Part shown: positions 1 through 7,892 of the stretch, in pieces
Numbering within the stretch: position 1 is the stretch's first letter
How the letters are laid out: each line of letters begins with the position of its first letter
Source: Gemmatimonadota bacterium
GTDB taxonomy: Bacteria; Gemmatimonadota; Gemmatimonadetes; Longimicrobiales; Gaopeijiaceae
Reading direction: 5' to 3'
Assembly: GCA_016873995.1 (NCBI GenBank)
Contig: VGVR01000007.1
Location: 50,250-114,249 of the forward strand
Length of the DNA stretch: 64,000 bases
Translations under genes and position numbers: made by a program
The notes under the pieces: generated by a model
The model's input: the letters and a program-made list of their open reading frames with translations, nothing else
The model's database searches: none
What the model was told of the DNA's origin: nothing

Positions 1-492
1 GAGGTTCCCCATAGGAGTGCTCTTCGTCTTCATGTCGAGCCGGCTGGTCGGCGAAATCTGTCCCGTCGTGAGGCCGTAGATCTGGTTGTCCATCACGATG
101 TAGGTGATGTCGATGTTGCGGCGCGCCGAGTGCATGAAGTGGCCGCAGCCGATGCCGTAGCCGTCGCCGTCGCCACCCGTGGCGATCACCGTGAGCTCGT
201 GGTTCGCGAGCTTGGCGCCCGTGGCGAAGGGGAGGGAGCGCCCGTGCAGGGTGTGCATGCCGTTCGCGTTGATGTACCCCGGCAGGTTGGACGAGCAGCC
301 GATGCCGCTCACCACCATCAGCTGGTGCGGTTGCAGGCCGAGCTCGAAAACTGCGCGCTGGAGCGCGTTGAGCACGCCGAAGTCGCCGCACCCCGGGCAC
401 CAGTCTGGCTCGACGCGTCCCTTGAAGTCTTTCGCCGACGCCGCCTTGCGCGGCAGCTCTACGGTCTTTGCCTCGAGCGTCGCCTGGCTCAT
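1..492 (-). CDS. korB: 2-oxoacid:ferredoxin oxidoreductase, beta subunit (3' end outside window)
   Basis: This is the N-terminal 164 codons of the thiamine-diphosphate-binding beta subunit, which with KorA oxidatively decarboxylates 2-oxoglutarate or a related 2-oxoacid to acyl-CoA and reduces ferredoxin. The reading has a CPGCGDFGVL motif (Fe-S/TPP region typical of KorB), IGCSSN, and the TPP/Mg motif GDGDGYGIG. The ATG at 492-490 overlaps the korA stop as ATGA, so the two subunits are translationally coupled. The gene runs off the left edge; its C-terminal part is not visible. Substrate (2-oxoglutarate versus another 2-oxoacid) cannot be fixed from sequence alone. Confidence 0.93.
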   Translation of the reverse strand, partial: MSQATLEAKTVELPRKAASAKDFKGRVEPDWCPGCGDFGVLNALQRAVFELGLQPHQLMVVSGIGCSSNLPGYINANGMHTLHGRSLPFATGAKLANHELTVIATGGDGDGYGIGCGHFMHSARRNIDITYIVMDNQIYGLTTGQISPTSRLDMKTKSTPMGNL

Positions 493-2267
493 ACGCTGAT
501 CTCCTGGGTGGGCACGTACACCGTGGTCTCTTGACTGAGGATGTCGAGCACGCCGTGCACGATGTGGCGGGGCGTCAGCGGTTCGCCGTCGTACTTGCGG
601 ATGTGCGAGTGGGCGGCAATACCCGTCTGGCTGCGCAGGTACTCCGCGAACTGACCCGTGTAGTTGTTCTCGACGACGACGATCTTCTTGGCCTTCGCGA
701 GCGCTGCGGTGATCGCGTCCACGTGGAACGGCACGATCCACTTGATGGCGAGATGGTTGGCCGTCACGTCGTGCTCGGCCAGCCTCGCGATCGCCTCCTT
801 GATCACGCCGTACGTCGACCCGAACCCCACCAGGGTCACCTCCGCCTTCTTGGCCCCCTCGAGCTTCGGCGCTGGCACGTCCTGCGCGACGGTCTCGAAC
901 TTGCGCGCGCGCTTCTCGACCATCTGGCGGCGCTTGAACGGGTTCGTGAACTCGTCGCTGATGAGCACTCCGGACTCGTCGTGCTCGTCGGTGGCGGCCG
1001 TGTACACGAAGCCCTCGTGGCCGGGGAGCACGCGCGGAGAGATGCCGCTCTCGGTGTCCGCGTAGCGGTGGTAGTCGCCGTTCGGTGACGGATCCTGGAT
1101 GAGAGCGCCGCGGTCGATCTCGAGGTGCATGTTCAGGCGGTCCGGGTCGACGCTGAAGGTGCCCTCCGAAATGAGCAGGTCCGAGAGGAGGATCCCCGGG
1201 CACTGTGCCCGGTCGACCAGGTTGAAGAGCTCGGGCATGGTGTTGAACGCGTCGAGCGCGTTCAGCGGTGCGACGATGAAGCGCTCGAAGTCACCCTGGC
1301 TCGCGCCCAATGCCTGTCGCAGATCGCCCTGCTCCGTCTTGGTCGGAACGCCGGTGGAGGGCCCGGCCCGCATCACGTTGATGAAGACGCAGGGGACCTC
1401 CATCATGGCCGCCGCGCCGACGGCCTCCGTCATGAGTGCGAACCCACCGCCCGACGTGGCGCACATGGCGCGCACCCCCGTGTGGGCTGCGCCAATGGTC
1501 ATGTTGGCAACGCCGATCTCGTCCTCGACCTGGCGCACCATGATGCCCAGGCCGCGTCCGTTCTGGGCCATCCAGTGGAGCACGCCGCTAGCTGGGCTCA
1601 TGGGATAGGCCGCGTAGAACTTCACGCCCGCCGCGGCGCCGCCGATGGCGATGGCGTCGTTGCCCGCCCACACGGCCAGAGGCTTACCGCCGCTGGGCAG
1701 CGGCTCGGGGAAGGGCTCGAAGTTGGAAACCGCGTGGTCGTAGCCTGCGCGAGCCACCGAGAGGTTCTCCTGCACCACCTCGGGTCCTTTCTTACCGAGG
1801 CTCTGCTCGAGCACCTTGCCGAGCACGTCGAAATCGACGCGGATAAGCCCCATCATGACGCCGAGCGAGAGCGTGTTCTGGATCACCTTGTTCTTGCTGT
1901 CGCCCGTGAGCTGTTTCACGGGCATGGCGCAGAGATGCACGCCGGCGGCGGGCTCACCCGGCTGGATATCGTCGCTGTTGTAGAGGGCCCGAGCGCCGTC
2001 GCCCAGGAGCCCCAGGTGCCGATCCATGGTGTCCTGGTTGAGGCACAGCAGCATGTCGATGCGGTCGCCGTGGCTCAGGACCTCGGTCTGCCCCACGCGG
2101 AGCATGAGGAGGATGTGGCCGCCGCGGATGATCGACTGATGGGCGTTGTACGAATAGAGGTGCAGCCCTCGCCGCGCGAAGATGCGGGCTAGGACGTTAC
2201 CGGGGGTGGCGATACCCTGCCCGGCGGCTCCTCCGATGGCGATGGTGAGGTCGAGGGGTCTGCTCAT
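489..2267 (-). CDS. korA: 2-oxoacid:ferredoxin oxidoreductase, fused gamma-alpha subunit
   Basis: A 592-residue protein. The N-terminal third is the gamma domain (GGAAGQGI near residue 10), fused to the alpha (pyrimidine-binding) domain with AYPMSPASG, VRQVEDEIGVANM and TSGGGFALM. The gamma-alpha fusion is the usual architecture of bacterial KorA used in oxygen-tolerant TCA-type KorAB. I chose the ATG at 2267 because the gamma domain begins immediately after it and an AGGAG lies just upstream (CAGGAGCCCTACATG). The open frame extends further upstream but with no homology. It is the first gene of a two-gene operon with korB, and its upstream gap (2268-2416) is shared with a divergent lipoprotein gene. 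Confidence 0.95.
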   Translation of the reverse strand: MSRPLDLTIAIGGAAGQGIATPGNVLARIFARRGLHLYSYNAHQSIIRGGHILLMLRVGQTEVLSHGDRIDMLLCLNQDTMDRHLGLLGDGARALYNSDDIQPGEPAAGVHLCAMPVKQLTGDSKNKVIQNTLSLGVMMGLIRVDFDVLGKVLEQSLGKKGPEVVQENLSVARAGYDHAVSNFEPFPEPLPSGGKPLAVWAGNDAIAIGGAAAGVKFYAAYPMSPASGVLHWMAQNGRGLGIMVRQVEDEIGVANMTIGAAHTGVRAMCATSGGGFALMTEAVGAAAMMEVPCVFINVMRAGPSTGVPTKTEQGDLRQALGASQGDFERFIVAPLNALDAFNTMPELFNLVDRAQCPGILLSDLLISEGTFSVDPDRLNMHLEIDRGALIQDPSPNGDYHRYADTESGISPRVLPGHEGFVYTAATDEHDESGVLISDEFTNPFKRRQMVEKRARKFETVAQDVPAPKLEGAKKAEVTLVGFGSTYGVIKEAIARLAEHDVTANHLAIKWIVPFHVDAITAALAKAKKIVVVENNYTGQFAEYLRSQTGIAAHSHIRKYDGEPLTPRHIVHGVLDILSQETTVYVPTQEISV

Positions 2268-2416
2268 GTAGGGCTCCTGTGGACCGGCCAACCGTGGCGG
2301 CAAAGTGCGGGGAGGGGGGCTCGTCCGAAAGGTGGGCCCGGCTGGCGGGGCTGCTCCGTGGCGGACTATTCTGTGGTCGGAAGGGGAAACCAGGGGGTGG
2401 GAGGACTGCACGACCC

Positions 2417-2995
2417 ATGCGGATGAATCATTCGCCCGCTGCCCGGCGGGCGCTGCTGGCGGCCCTGGCCCCCCTGGCCATTGCGTGTGCGGCGCCGCGC
2501 GTGGCGCCGCCGCCGAGCGCCACACCGAACCTGACCTCGACGATGGTGATGTCGCCCAACGGCCGGGCTGCCCCGCTCGACCTTCGCCACGAGTCGTCCG
2601 TCGGCCAACGCACGGTCGCAGCCTCCCTGGTGGCGGTGTGGGCCGTACTTCCCGCCGTATTCGCTCAGCTCGAGGTCGAGCCGACGCGAGTCGATTCCAG
2701 CGAAGCGGTGATCGGGAACCCGAACTTCCGCGCCCGCCGCATCGAAGACAGGCGCATGTCCGACTGGCTCGATTGCGGGCGCGCATTCGGTAGGGAATAC
2801 GCGGATCATTACACCGTCTCGATCGGGCTGTTGGTGCAGCTCGTGCCTGCGGCGGAGGGCGGTACGATCGTGCGCACCGTGCTCGACGCGTACGCCCGGG
2901 ACCCCAGCACGAGCGGGAACGCGGTGCACTGCATCACCTGGGGATCGCTCGAGCGCCGCATCGGTGAGCTCGTGGCGGAGAGGGTCGCGCCCTAG
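2417..2995 (+). CDS. putative lipoprotein of unknown function
   Basis: A 192-residue protein with a lipoprotein signal: MRMN, a hydrophobic Ala/Leu stretch, then lipobox LAIAC with Cys near residue 21. The mature part has no family I recognise. It contains a region (LVAVWAVLPAVFAQLEV) that could be a buried beta-alpha segment, and two later Cys (WLDCG, VHCITW) that might form a disulfide in the periplasm. I picked ATG 2417 because it begins the signal peptide and a GGGAGG lies upstream. It ends two bases before the first usable start of the antiporter gene, so the two are probably co-transcribed. Confidence 0.7.
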   Translation: MRMNHSPAARRALLAALAPLAIACAAPRVAPPPSATPNLTSTMVMSPNGRAAPLDLRHESSVGQRTVAASLVAVWAVLPAVFAQLEVEPTRVDSSEAVIGNPNFRARRIEDRRMSDWLDCGRAFGREYADHYTVSIGLLVQLVPAAEGGTIVRTVLDAYARDPSTSGNAVHCITWGSLERRIGELVAERVAP

Positions 2996-2997
2996 CG

Positions 2998-4213
2998 TTG
3001 TTGTTCGCCCAGGCCGCTTCCGAAGCCGCCGCGGTTCCTTCGGTCCTGGGGATCCGTGCCGAGTTCGTGCTCTTCGCGCTCACGCTCGCGGGCGTCGCCG
3101 TCTTCCACCGCAGCGCCATGCAGATCGCGGCGGGGGGGGCTCGCGGCGATTCTGGCTCTGAAGCTGGCGCTCGATCCGAGCTTCGATGCGGTCGAGCACA
3201 TGGTGGGCTCGCCGGAGCACGAGGGCGAGTGGCGCATCCTACTCAACCTACTCGGCCTCCTGCTCGGGTTCGCCATTCTGGCGAAGCACTTCGAAGAGTC
3301 GAAGATCCCACTCACGCTGCCGCGCTACCTGCCGGACGACTGGAAGGGCGGCTTCGTGTTGCTCGTCATGGTATTCGTGCTCTCGTCCTTTCTGGACAAC
3401 ATAGCCGCCGCCATGATCGGCGGTGCCATGGCACTGGTCGTGTTCGAGGGGACTGTCCACGTGGGCTACCTCGCAGCCATCGTCGCCGCGAGCAATGCGG
3501 GTGGATCGGGAAGCGTGGTCGGCGACACCACCACGACGATGATGTGGATCGCAGGGGTGCCGGCGGTAGCCGTGCTGCACGCGTATGTGGCGGCGATTCC
3601 CGCGCTCATCGTATTCGGCGTGATCGCGGCGGTCCAGCAGGATCGCTTCCATCCCATCACTAGGGACTCGGCGGCCGACGTCCACATCGAGTGGCAGCGC
3701 GTGCTCGTCGTCGGGTTGATCCTGGCCGGCACCATCACGACCAACGTTCTGCTCGGGTTTCCCGCTCTGGGCGTCTGGGTCGCGCTCCTGGTCGGAGCCA
3801 CGTTCACCTCGACCCCATGGGGCGAGCTGCGCCCGGCGCTGAAGGGGTCCATCTTCCTGCTGCAGCTGGTGATGTGCGCCTCCATGATGCCGGTCGACCA
3901 GCTGCCGCCGGCGTCTTGGCTGAGCTCCTTGGTGCTGGGCTTCGTGTCCGCGGTCTTCGACAACATCCCGCTGACGAAGCTCGCTCTCGAGCAGGGTGGG
4001 TACGACTGGGGCGTGCTCGCCTACGCCGTCGGGTTCGGGGGGTCGATGATCTGGTTCGGATCGTCGGCCGGGGTGGCGATCTCCAACCTCCATCCCCAGG
4101 CGAAGAACACCGGGGCCTACCTGCGGCACGGCTGGCACGTGGCGGCCGCCTACGTGTTGGGGTTCGCGGTCTTGATGGTGACGCTCGGGTGGCGCCCGCA
4201 CGGGCCTGGGTGA
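2998..4213 (+). CDS. citrate/arsenite-superfamily ion antiporter, split by a +1 frameshift in a G run
   Basis: A polytopic membrane protein of the ion-transporter (CitM/ArsB/NhaD-like) superfamily. The N-terminal segment (2998 to about 3131, TTG start) is read in one frame and the rest in the next; the join lies at the G8 run 3132-3139. With seven Gs the reading continues smoothly (MQIAAGG then LAAILALKLAL), giving about 404 residues with roughly 10 membrane helices. Family signs are the half-helix motifs FLDNIAAAM and GGSGSVVGDTTTTMM in the first repeat and VFDNIPLTK in the second, as in SLC13/ArsB-like carriers. Substrate is unknown; sodium/proton exchange or a carboxylate are both possible. 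If the extra G is real, the only long product starts inside the second frame without its first helix. Confidence 0.8.
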
Positions 4214-4278
4214 GCCGGAGGCGACGGCTGTCGCCGTCCCCCCTCCCGTCGTCCCGACTTCCCCGCCTCCGGCTCACC
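4209..4278. terminator. 15-bp inverted repeat between convergent genes, likely two-way terminator
   Basis: GGTGAGCCGGAGGCG (4209-4223) is exactly repeated in reverse complement at 4264-4278, with a 40-base loop that contains a second small hairpin (GACGGC/GCCGTC, 4223-4238). The left arm overlaps the stop codon of the antiporter, and the facing lipoprotein gene ends at 4299. Position and symmetry suggest termination for both strands. There is no long T run, as is common in GC-rich genomes. Confidence 0.65.
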
Positions 4279-4298
4279 TCTGCTGACGGCCGCGCCCC

Positions 4299-4694
4299 TC
4301 AGCTTCCTGCCAGTGCCCCGTACTCGAGAATCGATACCTCGGACGCACACAGCAGTGGCTGCACGGTCAGCCGGAGCACGCCTCCCGCGCCGGGAAGCAG
4401 GACGTCGCTGGCGAACAGCCGCTCCGAGTCGTGTGCCCGCACCAGCAAGCGCACGCCCATCAACGCCATCTGCCCTTGAATACGGAGCTGGTCGCGCTCG
4501 AGGCCAGCGACCGTGCCGACACGACGCGGCGTGTTTCCATCTGCGAGGTAGACGCCGACTTCCGATTCGCCGCGGTTCTCCACGTAGATGACGGTGCCCT
4601 TCGAGGTCGGGCCGACGGGGCGCGGCCGGGGCTTGGTGCACGCGGCGCTGAGTGCGACGAGGACCGCAATGAGCACCCGAGCGGGTGAGTCCAT
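4299..4694 (-). CDS. small putative lipoprotein
   Basis: A 131-residue protein with signal peptide and lipobox LSAAC (Cys at about 19). The mature domain is a short all-beta sequence (VIYVENRGESEVGVYL ... RRVGTVAG) with a Cys near the C-terminus. It resembles the product at 29934-30356 in length, strand pattern and the V-x-V-x-NR/.../RR-x-G-x-V-x-G core, so the two look like distant paralogs. Function is unknown. It is transcribed divergently from the LysR gene across an AT-rich gap. Confidence 0.75.
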   Translation of the reverse strand: MDSPARVLIAVLVALSAACTKPRPRPVGPTSKGTVIYVENRGESEVGVYLADGNTPRRVGTVAGLERDQLRIQGQMALMGVRLLVRAHDSERLFASDVLLPGAGGVLRLTVQPLLCASEVSILEYGALAGS

Positions 4695-4739
4695 GGGCGA
4701 TTCCAGTTGCAGAGTACGAGATGCTTGACCGCTGCAATC

Positions 4740-4800
4740 CTGCGCCCGATAGTGTCATGACACAAACAAATAATTCACACAAAATCCATGAGCAATCTGC
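4740..4800. promoter_or_regulatory. AT-rich divergent promoter region with a 12-bp palindrome
   Basis: The gap between the lipoprotein start (4694) and the LysR start (4817) holds one of only two clearly AT-rich islands in the window. It contains the perfect palindrome GTGTCATGACAC (4752-4763). LysR-type regulators commonly bind dyads in the divergent gap beside their own gene, so this is a candidate operator. The exact -35 and -10 boxes cannot be assigned with confidence. Confidence 0.5.
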
Positions 4801-4816
4801 ATGGATAGGATCTGGC

Positions 4817-5803
4817 ATGGCCATCGAGGTGCGGGACCTGCGACTCCTGAGCGCGATTGCCGAACAAGGGACGCTGACGCGTGCCGGGAACGTGCTCTTC
4901 CTCACGCAGTCGGCGCTCAGCCGGCAACTCGCGGACGTGGAGAAACGGCTCGGCGTGGCCCTCTTCCAGCGGAGCGGACGGCGGATGGTGCTGACGCCCG
5001 CGGGCGAGCGGCTGCTCGACTCGGGGCGCGAGATCCTGGGCGCGTTAGCCCGCGCGGAGAGGGAAGTTAAGCAAGCCGCGGGAACATCCGAGGCGGTGCT
5101 CCGCTTCGCTACCGAGTGCTATACCTGCTATCACTGGCTGCCTGGCGCGTTGATCGAGTTCCGGCGTGACTTCCCCACGGTCGAGCCGCGCATCGTGGCG
5201 GGGGCGACGCGACGCCCAGTCCAGGCTCTGCTCAAGGGGCAACTCGACGTCGCCGTCGTGAGTGAGCCGATCCGCGATCGTCGGCTTGCGCTGACGCCAC
5301 TCTTCGCCGACGAGTGCGTGGCGGTCGTATCAGCTCGGCATCCTTGGGCGGAGCGCGACTTCGTCACTGCTGCCGACTTCGCGGAGCGAGAGGTGCTGCT
5401 CTACAACGTTCCACGCTCCGAGAGTACGCTCTTCAACGAGGTGCTCGATCCCGAGGGCGTCACGCCGCTGCGCGTGTCACGCGTCGAATTGACCGAGGCC
5501 ATTCTCGAGCTGGTACGAGCCGGGCTGGGCGTCGCGATGCTGGCGCGGTGGGCGGTCGCGCCCTACGTCCGATCGGGTGAGCTCGCTGCGGTGCGCATCA
5601 CGCGCCGTGGGCTACACCGCCAGTGGAGCGCAGCCACGTTGGCCCAGAAGCAATCACCGGAGTACCTGACTGCGTTCGTCGCCCTCCTCTCTCGCATCGG
5701 CGAGCCCAAGGAGTCGGATGTCGGGTGGCGGCCTGCGATCGTGCGGGGGCGGGCTGGGGGAGCCAGAGCGCGGAAGTCGGAGCGTGAGGAGTCCGTCGCT
5801 TGA
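4817..5803 (+). CDS. LysR-family transcriptional regulator, MetR-like effector domain
   Basis: A 328-residue regulator. Residues about 3-62 form the winged HTH (LRLLSAIAEQGTLTRAG ... QSALSRQLADVEKRLG). The effector domain begins with ATECYTCYHWLPGALIEF, which matches the pattern of MetR (homocysteine-responsive activator of methionine genes) more than generic LysR proteins. ATG 4817 is chosen because the HTH begins right after it. Its TGA overlaps the TTG start of the molybdopterin oxidoreductase (TTGA), so the two are coupled and it may regulate that enzyme. Binding of homocysteine is not shown; the effector is unknown. Confidence 0.9.
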   Translation: MAIEVRDLRLLSAIAEQGTLTRAGNVLFLTQSALSRQLADVEKRLGVALFQRSGRRMVLTPAGERLLDSGREILGALARAEREVKQAAGTSEAVLRFATECYTCYHWLPGALIEFRRDFPTVEPRIVAGATRRPVQALLKGQLDVAVVSEPIRDRRLALTPLFADECVAVVSARHPWAERDFVTAADFAEREVLLYNVPRSESTLFNEVLDPEGVTPLRVSRVELTEAILELVRAGLGVAMLARWAVAPYVRSGELAAVRITRRGLHRQWSAATLAQKQSPEYLTAFVALLSRIGEPKESDVGWRPAIVRGRAGGARARKSEREESVA

Positions 5804-7887
5804 GCAGCGAGCTGGCAGCGATCGCTAACGGCACGGTCCGTGGTGCGTGCCCACACGACTGCCCCGACACGTGCGCGATGATCACGACGGTCGAGAACGG
5901 CCGCGCGGTGCGCATCGAAGGCGACCCGGACCACCCGGTCACGCAGGGCTTCCTGTGCGCCAAGGTGAATCGGTACCTCGAGCGCACCTATCACCCCGAG
6001 CGGCTCCAGTACCCCCTCCGGCGCGCCGGCCCGAAAGGGAGCGGTCGCTTTGAACGCGTGTCCTGGGACGACGCGCTGACGGACATCGCGGGTCGATTGC
6101 GCGATGTGATCGACCGACACGGCTCCGAGGCGGTCCTGCCGTACTCGTATGCGGGCACCATGGGATACCTGCAGGGCGAGTCGATGGACCGGCGCTTTTT
6201 CCACACCCTCGGCGCGTCCAAGCTCGACCGGACCATCTGCTCCACCGCTGGCGGGATGGGCATGCGCATGACGGTGGGTGGCAACCTCGGGGCCGACGCC
6301 GAGTCCCTGCCCGACTGCGACTTGGTGATCCTCTGGGGCACGAACACGCTCACCTCCAACCCGCACCTCTGGCCCTTCGTGTTGCGGGCTCGGGAGAACG
6401 GCGCGCGGGTGATCTGCATCGACCCGATACGCACGCGCACAGCGCAGCAGTGCGACGAATGGATCCCGATTCGGCCGAGCACCGACGCGGCGCTCGCGCT
6501 CGGCATCATGCACGTGCTCTTCCGCGACGGGCTCCAGGACGACGACTTCCTCACTGAGCACACGCTCGGCGCCGACGCGCTGCGTGCGCGCGTCGCAGAG
6601 TGGACGCCGGAGCGCGTGTGTGCCACGACCGGCGTGCCGACGAAGACGGTCGAAGCGCTCGCGACGGCGTACGGTCGGGCGAGGAATGCGTTCATCCGCA
6701 TCAACTACGGACTGCAGCGGCACTCGGGCGGAGGCATGGCGGTGCGCACGATCGCGTGCCTCCCGGCCGTCACCGGGCACTGGCGCCGTCCTGGCGGCGG
6801 CGTGCAGCTTTCCACGAGCCTCAACTTCCGCTTCAACGCCGCCGCCCTCCATCGGGCGGACGTCAGCCCCCCGGTGCGCACCATCAACATGATCCGGCTG
6901 GGTGACGCGCTCACCAAGCCGGACGCGGGCGTGGGCGGACCGCCGGTGCACGCCCTCGTGGTCTACAACTCGAACCCAGCTGCGGTGGCGCCCGACCTCG
7001 TGACGGTGCGTCGAGGGCTCGCGCGCGAGGACCTCTTCACGGTCGTGCTCGAGCACTTCCAGACCGACACCGCCGACTGGGCCGACTACGTGCTTCCGGC
7101 CACTACGCAGCTCGAGCACTGGGACGTGCACCTGGCCTACGGACACCTGTACGCCACCCTCAACCGGCCCGCCATCGCTCCGCTGGGGGAGGCCCTCCCG
7201 AACACGGAGATCTTCCGCCGACTCGCGCGCGCGATGCGGCTCACCCAGGACTACTTCCGCGACGACGACGTCAGGCTCATCAGGCAGGCACTCGACACGA
7301 ACCACGTGCGCATGCAGGGCGTGACGTTCGAGGCGTTGCTCGAGCGGGGGTGGGTGCGCCTGAACGTGCCCAAGCCGTACGCGCCGTACGCCAACGGTGA
7401 GTTCCTCACGCCGAGCGGGAAGTGTGAATTCTACAGCGAGCGGCTCGCGCAGATGGGGATCGACCCCGTACCGACGTACACGCCACCGGCCGAAGGGCCC
7501 GAGTTGGCTCCTGACCTGGTGGCGCGTCGGCCGCTCACTCTGGTGTCGTCGCCGGCGCACCAGTTCCTCAACTCGACGTTCGTGAACCTGGAGCCCCTCC
7601 GCCGGGGCGCGCGCCGGCCGGAGTGCATCATCCACCCCGACGACGCGGCCCCTCGGGGCATTCGTGCCGAAGACGAGGTCGAGATCCGCAACGACCGCGG
7701 CGCCTTCCGGGCAATCGCCCGGGTCGAGGACGGCATCAAGCGGGGTGTCGTGTGGGCGCCGTCCGTGTGGTGGACGAAGCTCACCCCCGACGGGAGGAAC
7801 GCGAACGACACCACCAGCCAGCGGGAGACCGACTTCGGCGGCGGGGCGACGTTCTACGACAACCAGGTGGAGGTGGGGCTGGTGTAG
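5800..7887 (+). CDS. molybdopterin-dependent oxidoreductase (formate-dehydrogenase-like, DMSO reductase superfamily)
   Basis: A 695-residue cytoplasmic-type enzyme (no Tat signal). It carries an N-terminal [4Fe-4S] motif, C17-x3-C21-x3-C25 ... C53 (CPHDCPDTC and FLCAKV), then the molybdopterin domain (WDDALTDIA, DLVILWGTNTL, ICIDPIRTRTA) and a C-terminal dinucleotide-binding domain (VSSPAHQFLNSTF, DEVEIRNDRGAF). This group is often labelled formate dehydrogenase or polysulfide reductase-like, but the substrate is not known. The likely start is TTG 5800, overlapping the LysR stop; an internal start nearer the Cys motif is possible. No dedicated electron-transfer subunit is next to it. Confidence 0.88.
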   Translation: MSSELAAIANGTVRGACPHDCPDTCAMITTVENGRAVRIEGDPDHPVTQGFLCAKVNRYLERTYHPERLQYPLRRAGPKGSGRFERVSWDDALTDIAGRLRDVIDRHGSEAVLPYSYAGTMGYLQGESMDRRFFHTLGASKLDRTICSTAGGMGMRMTVGGNLGADAESLPDCDLVILWGTNTLTSNPHLWPFVLRARENGARVICIDPIRTRTAQQCDEWIPIRPSTDAALALGIMHVLFRDGLQDDDFLTEHTLGADALRARVAEWTPERVCATTGVPTKTVEALATAYGRARNAFIRINYGLQRHSGGGMAVRTIACLPAVTGHWRRPGGGVQLSTSLNFRFNAAALHRADVSPPVRTINMIRLGDALTKPDAGVGGPPVHALVVYNSNPAAVAPDLVTVRRGLAREDLFTVVLEHFQTDTADWADYVLPATTQLEHWDVHLAYGHLYATLNRPAIAPLGEALPNTEIFRRLARAMRLTQDYFRDDDVRLIRQALDTNHVRMQGVTFEALLERGWVRLNVPKPYAPYANGEFLTPSGKCEFYSERLAQMGIDPVPTYTPPAEGPELAPDLVARRPLTLVSSPAHQFLNSTFVNLEPLRRGARRPECIIHPDDAAPRGIRAEDEVEIRNDRGAFRAIARVEDGIKRGVVWAPSVWWTKLTPDGRNANDTTSQRETDFGGGATFYDNQVEVGLV

Positions 7888-7892
7888 GGAAG

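Noticed and set aside
5563..7635. Long open minus-strand frame under the molybdopterin enzyme
   Set aside because: Same cause: antisense to a well-supported gene, biased composition, no motif.
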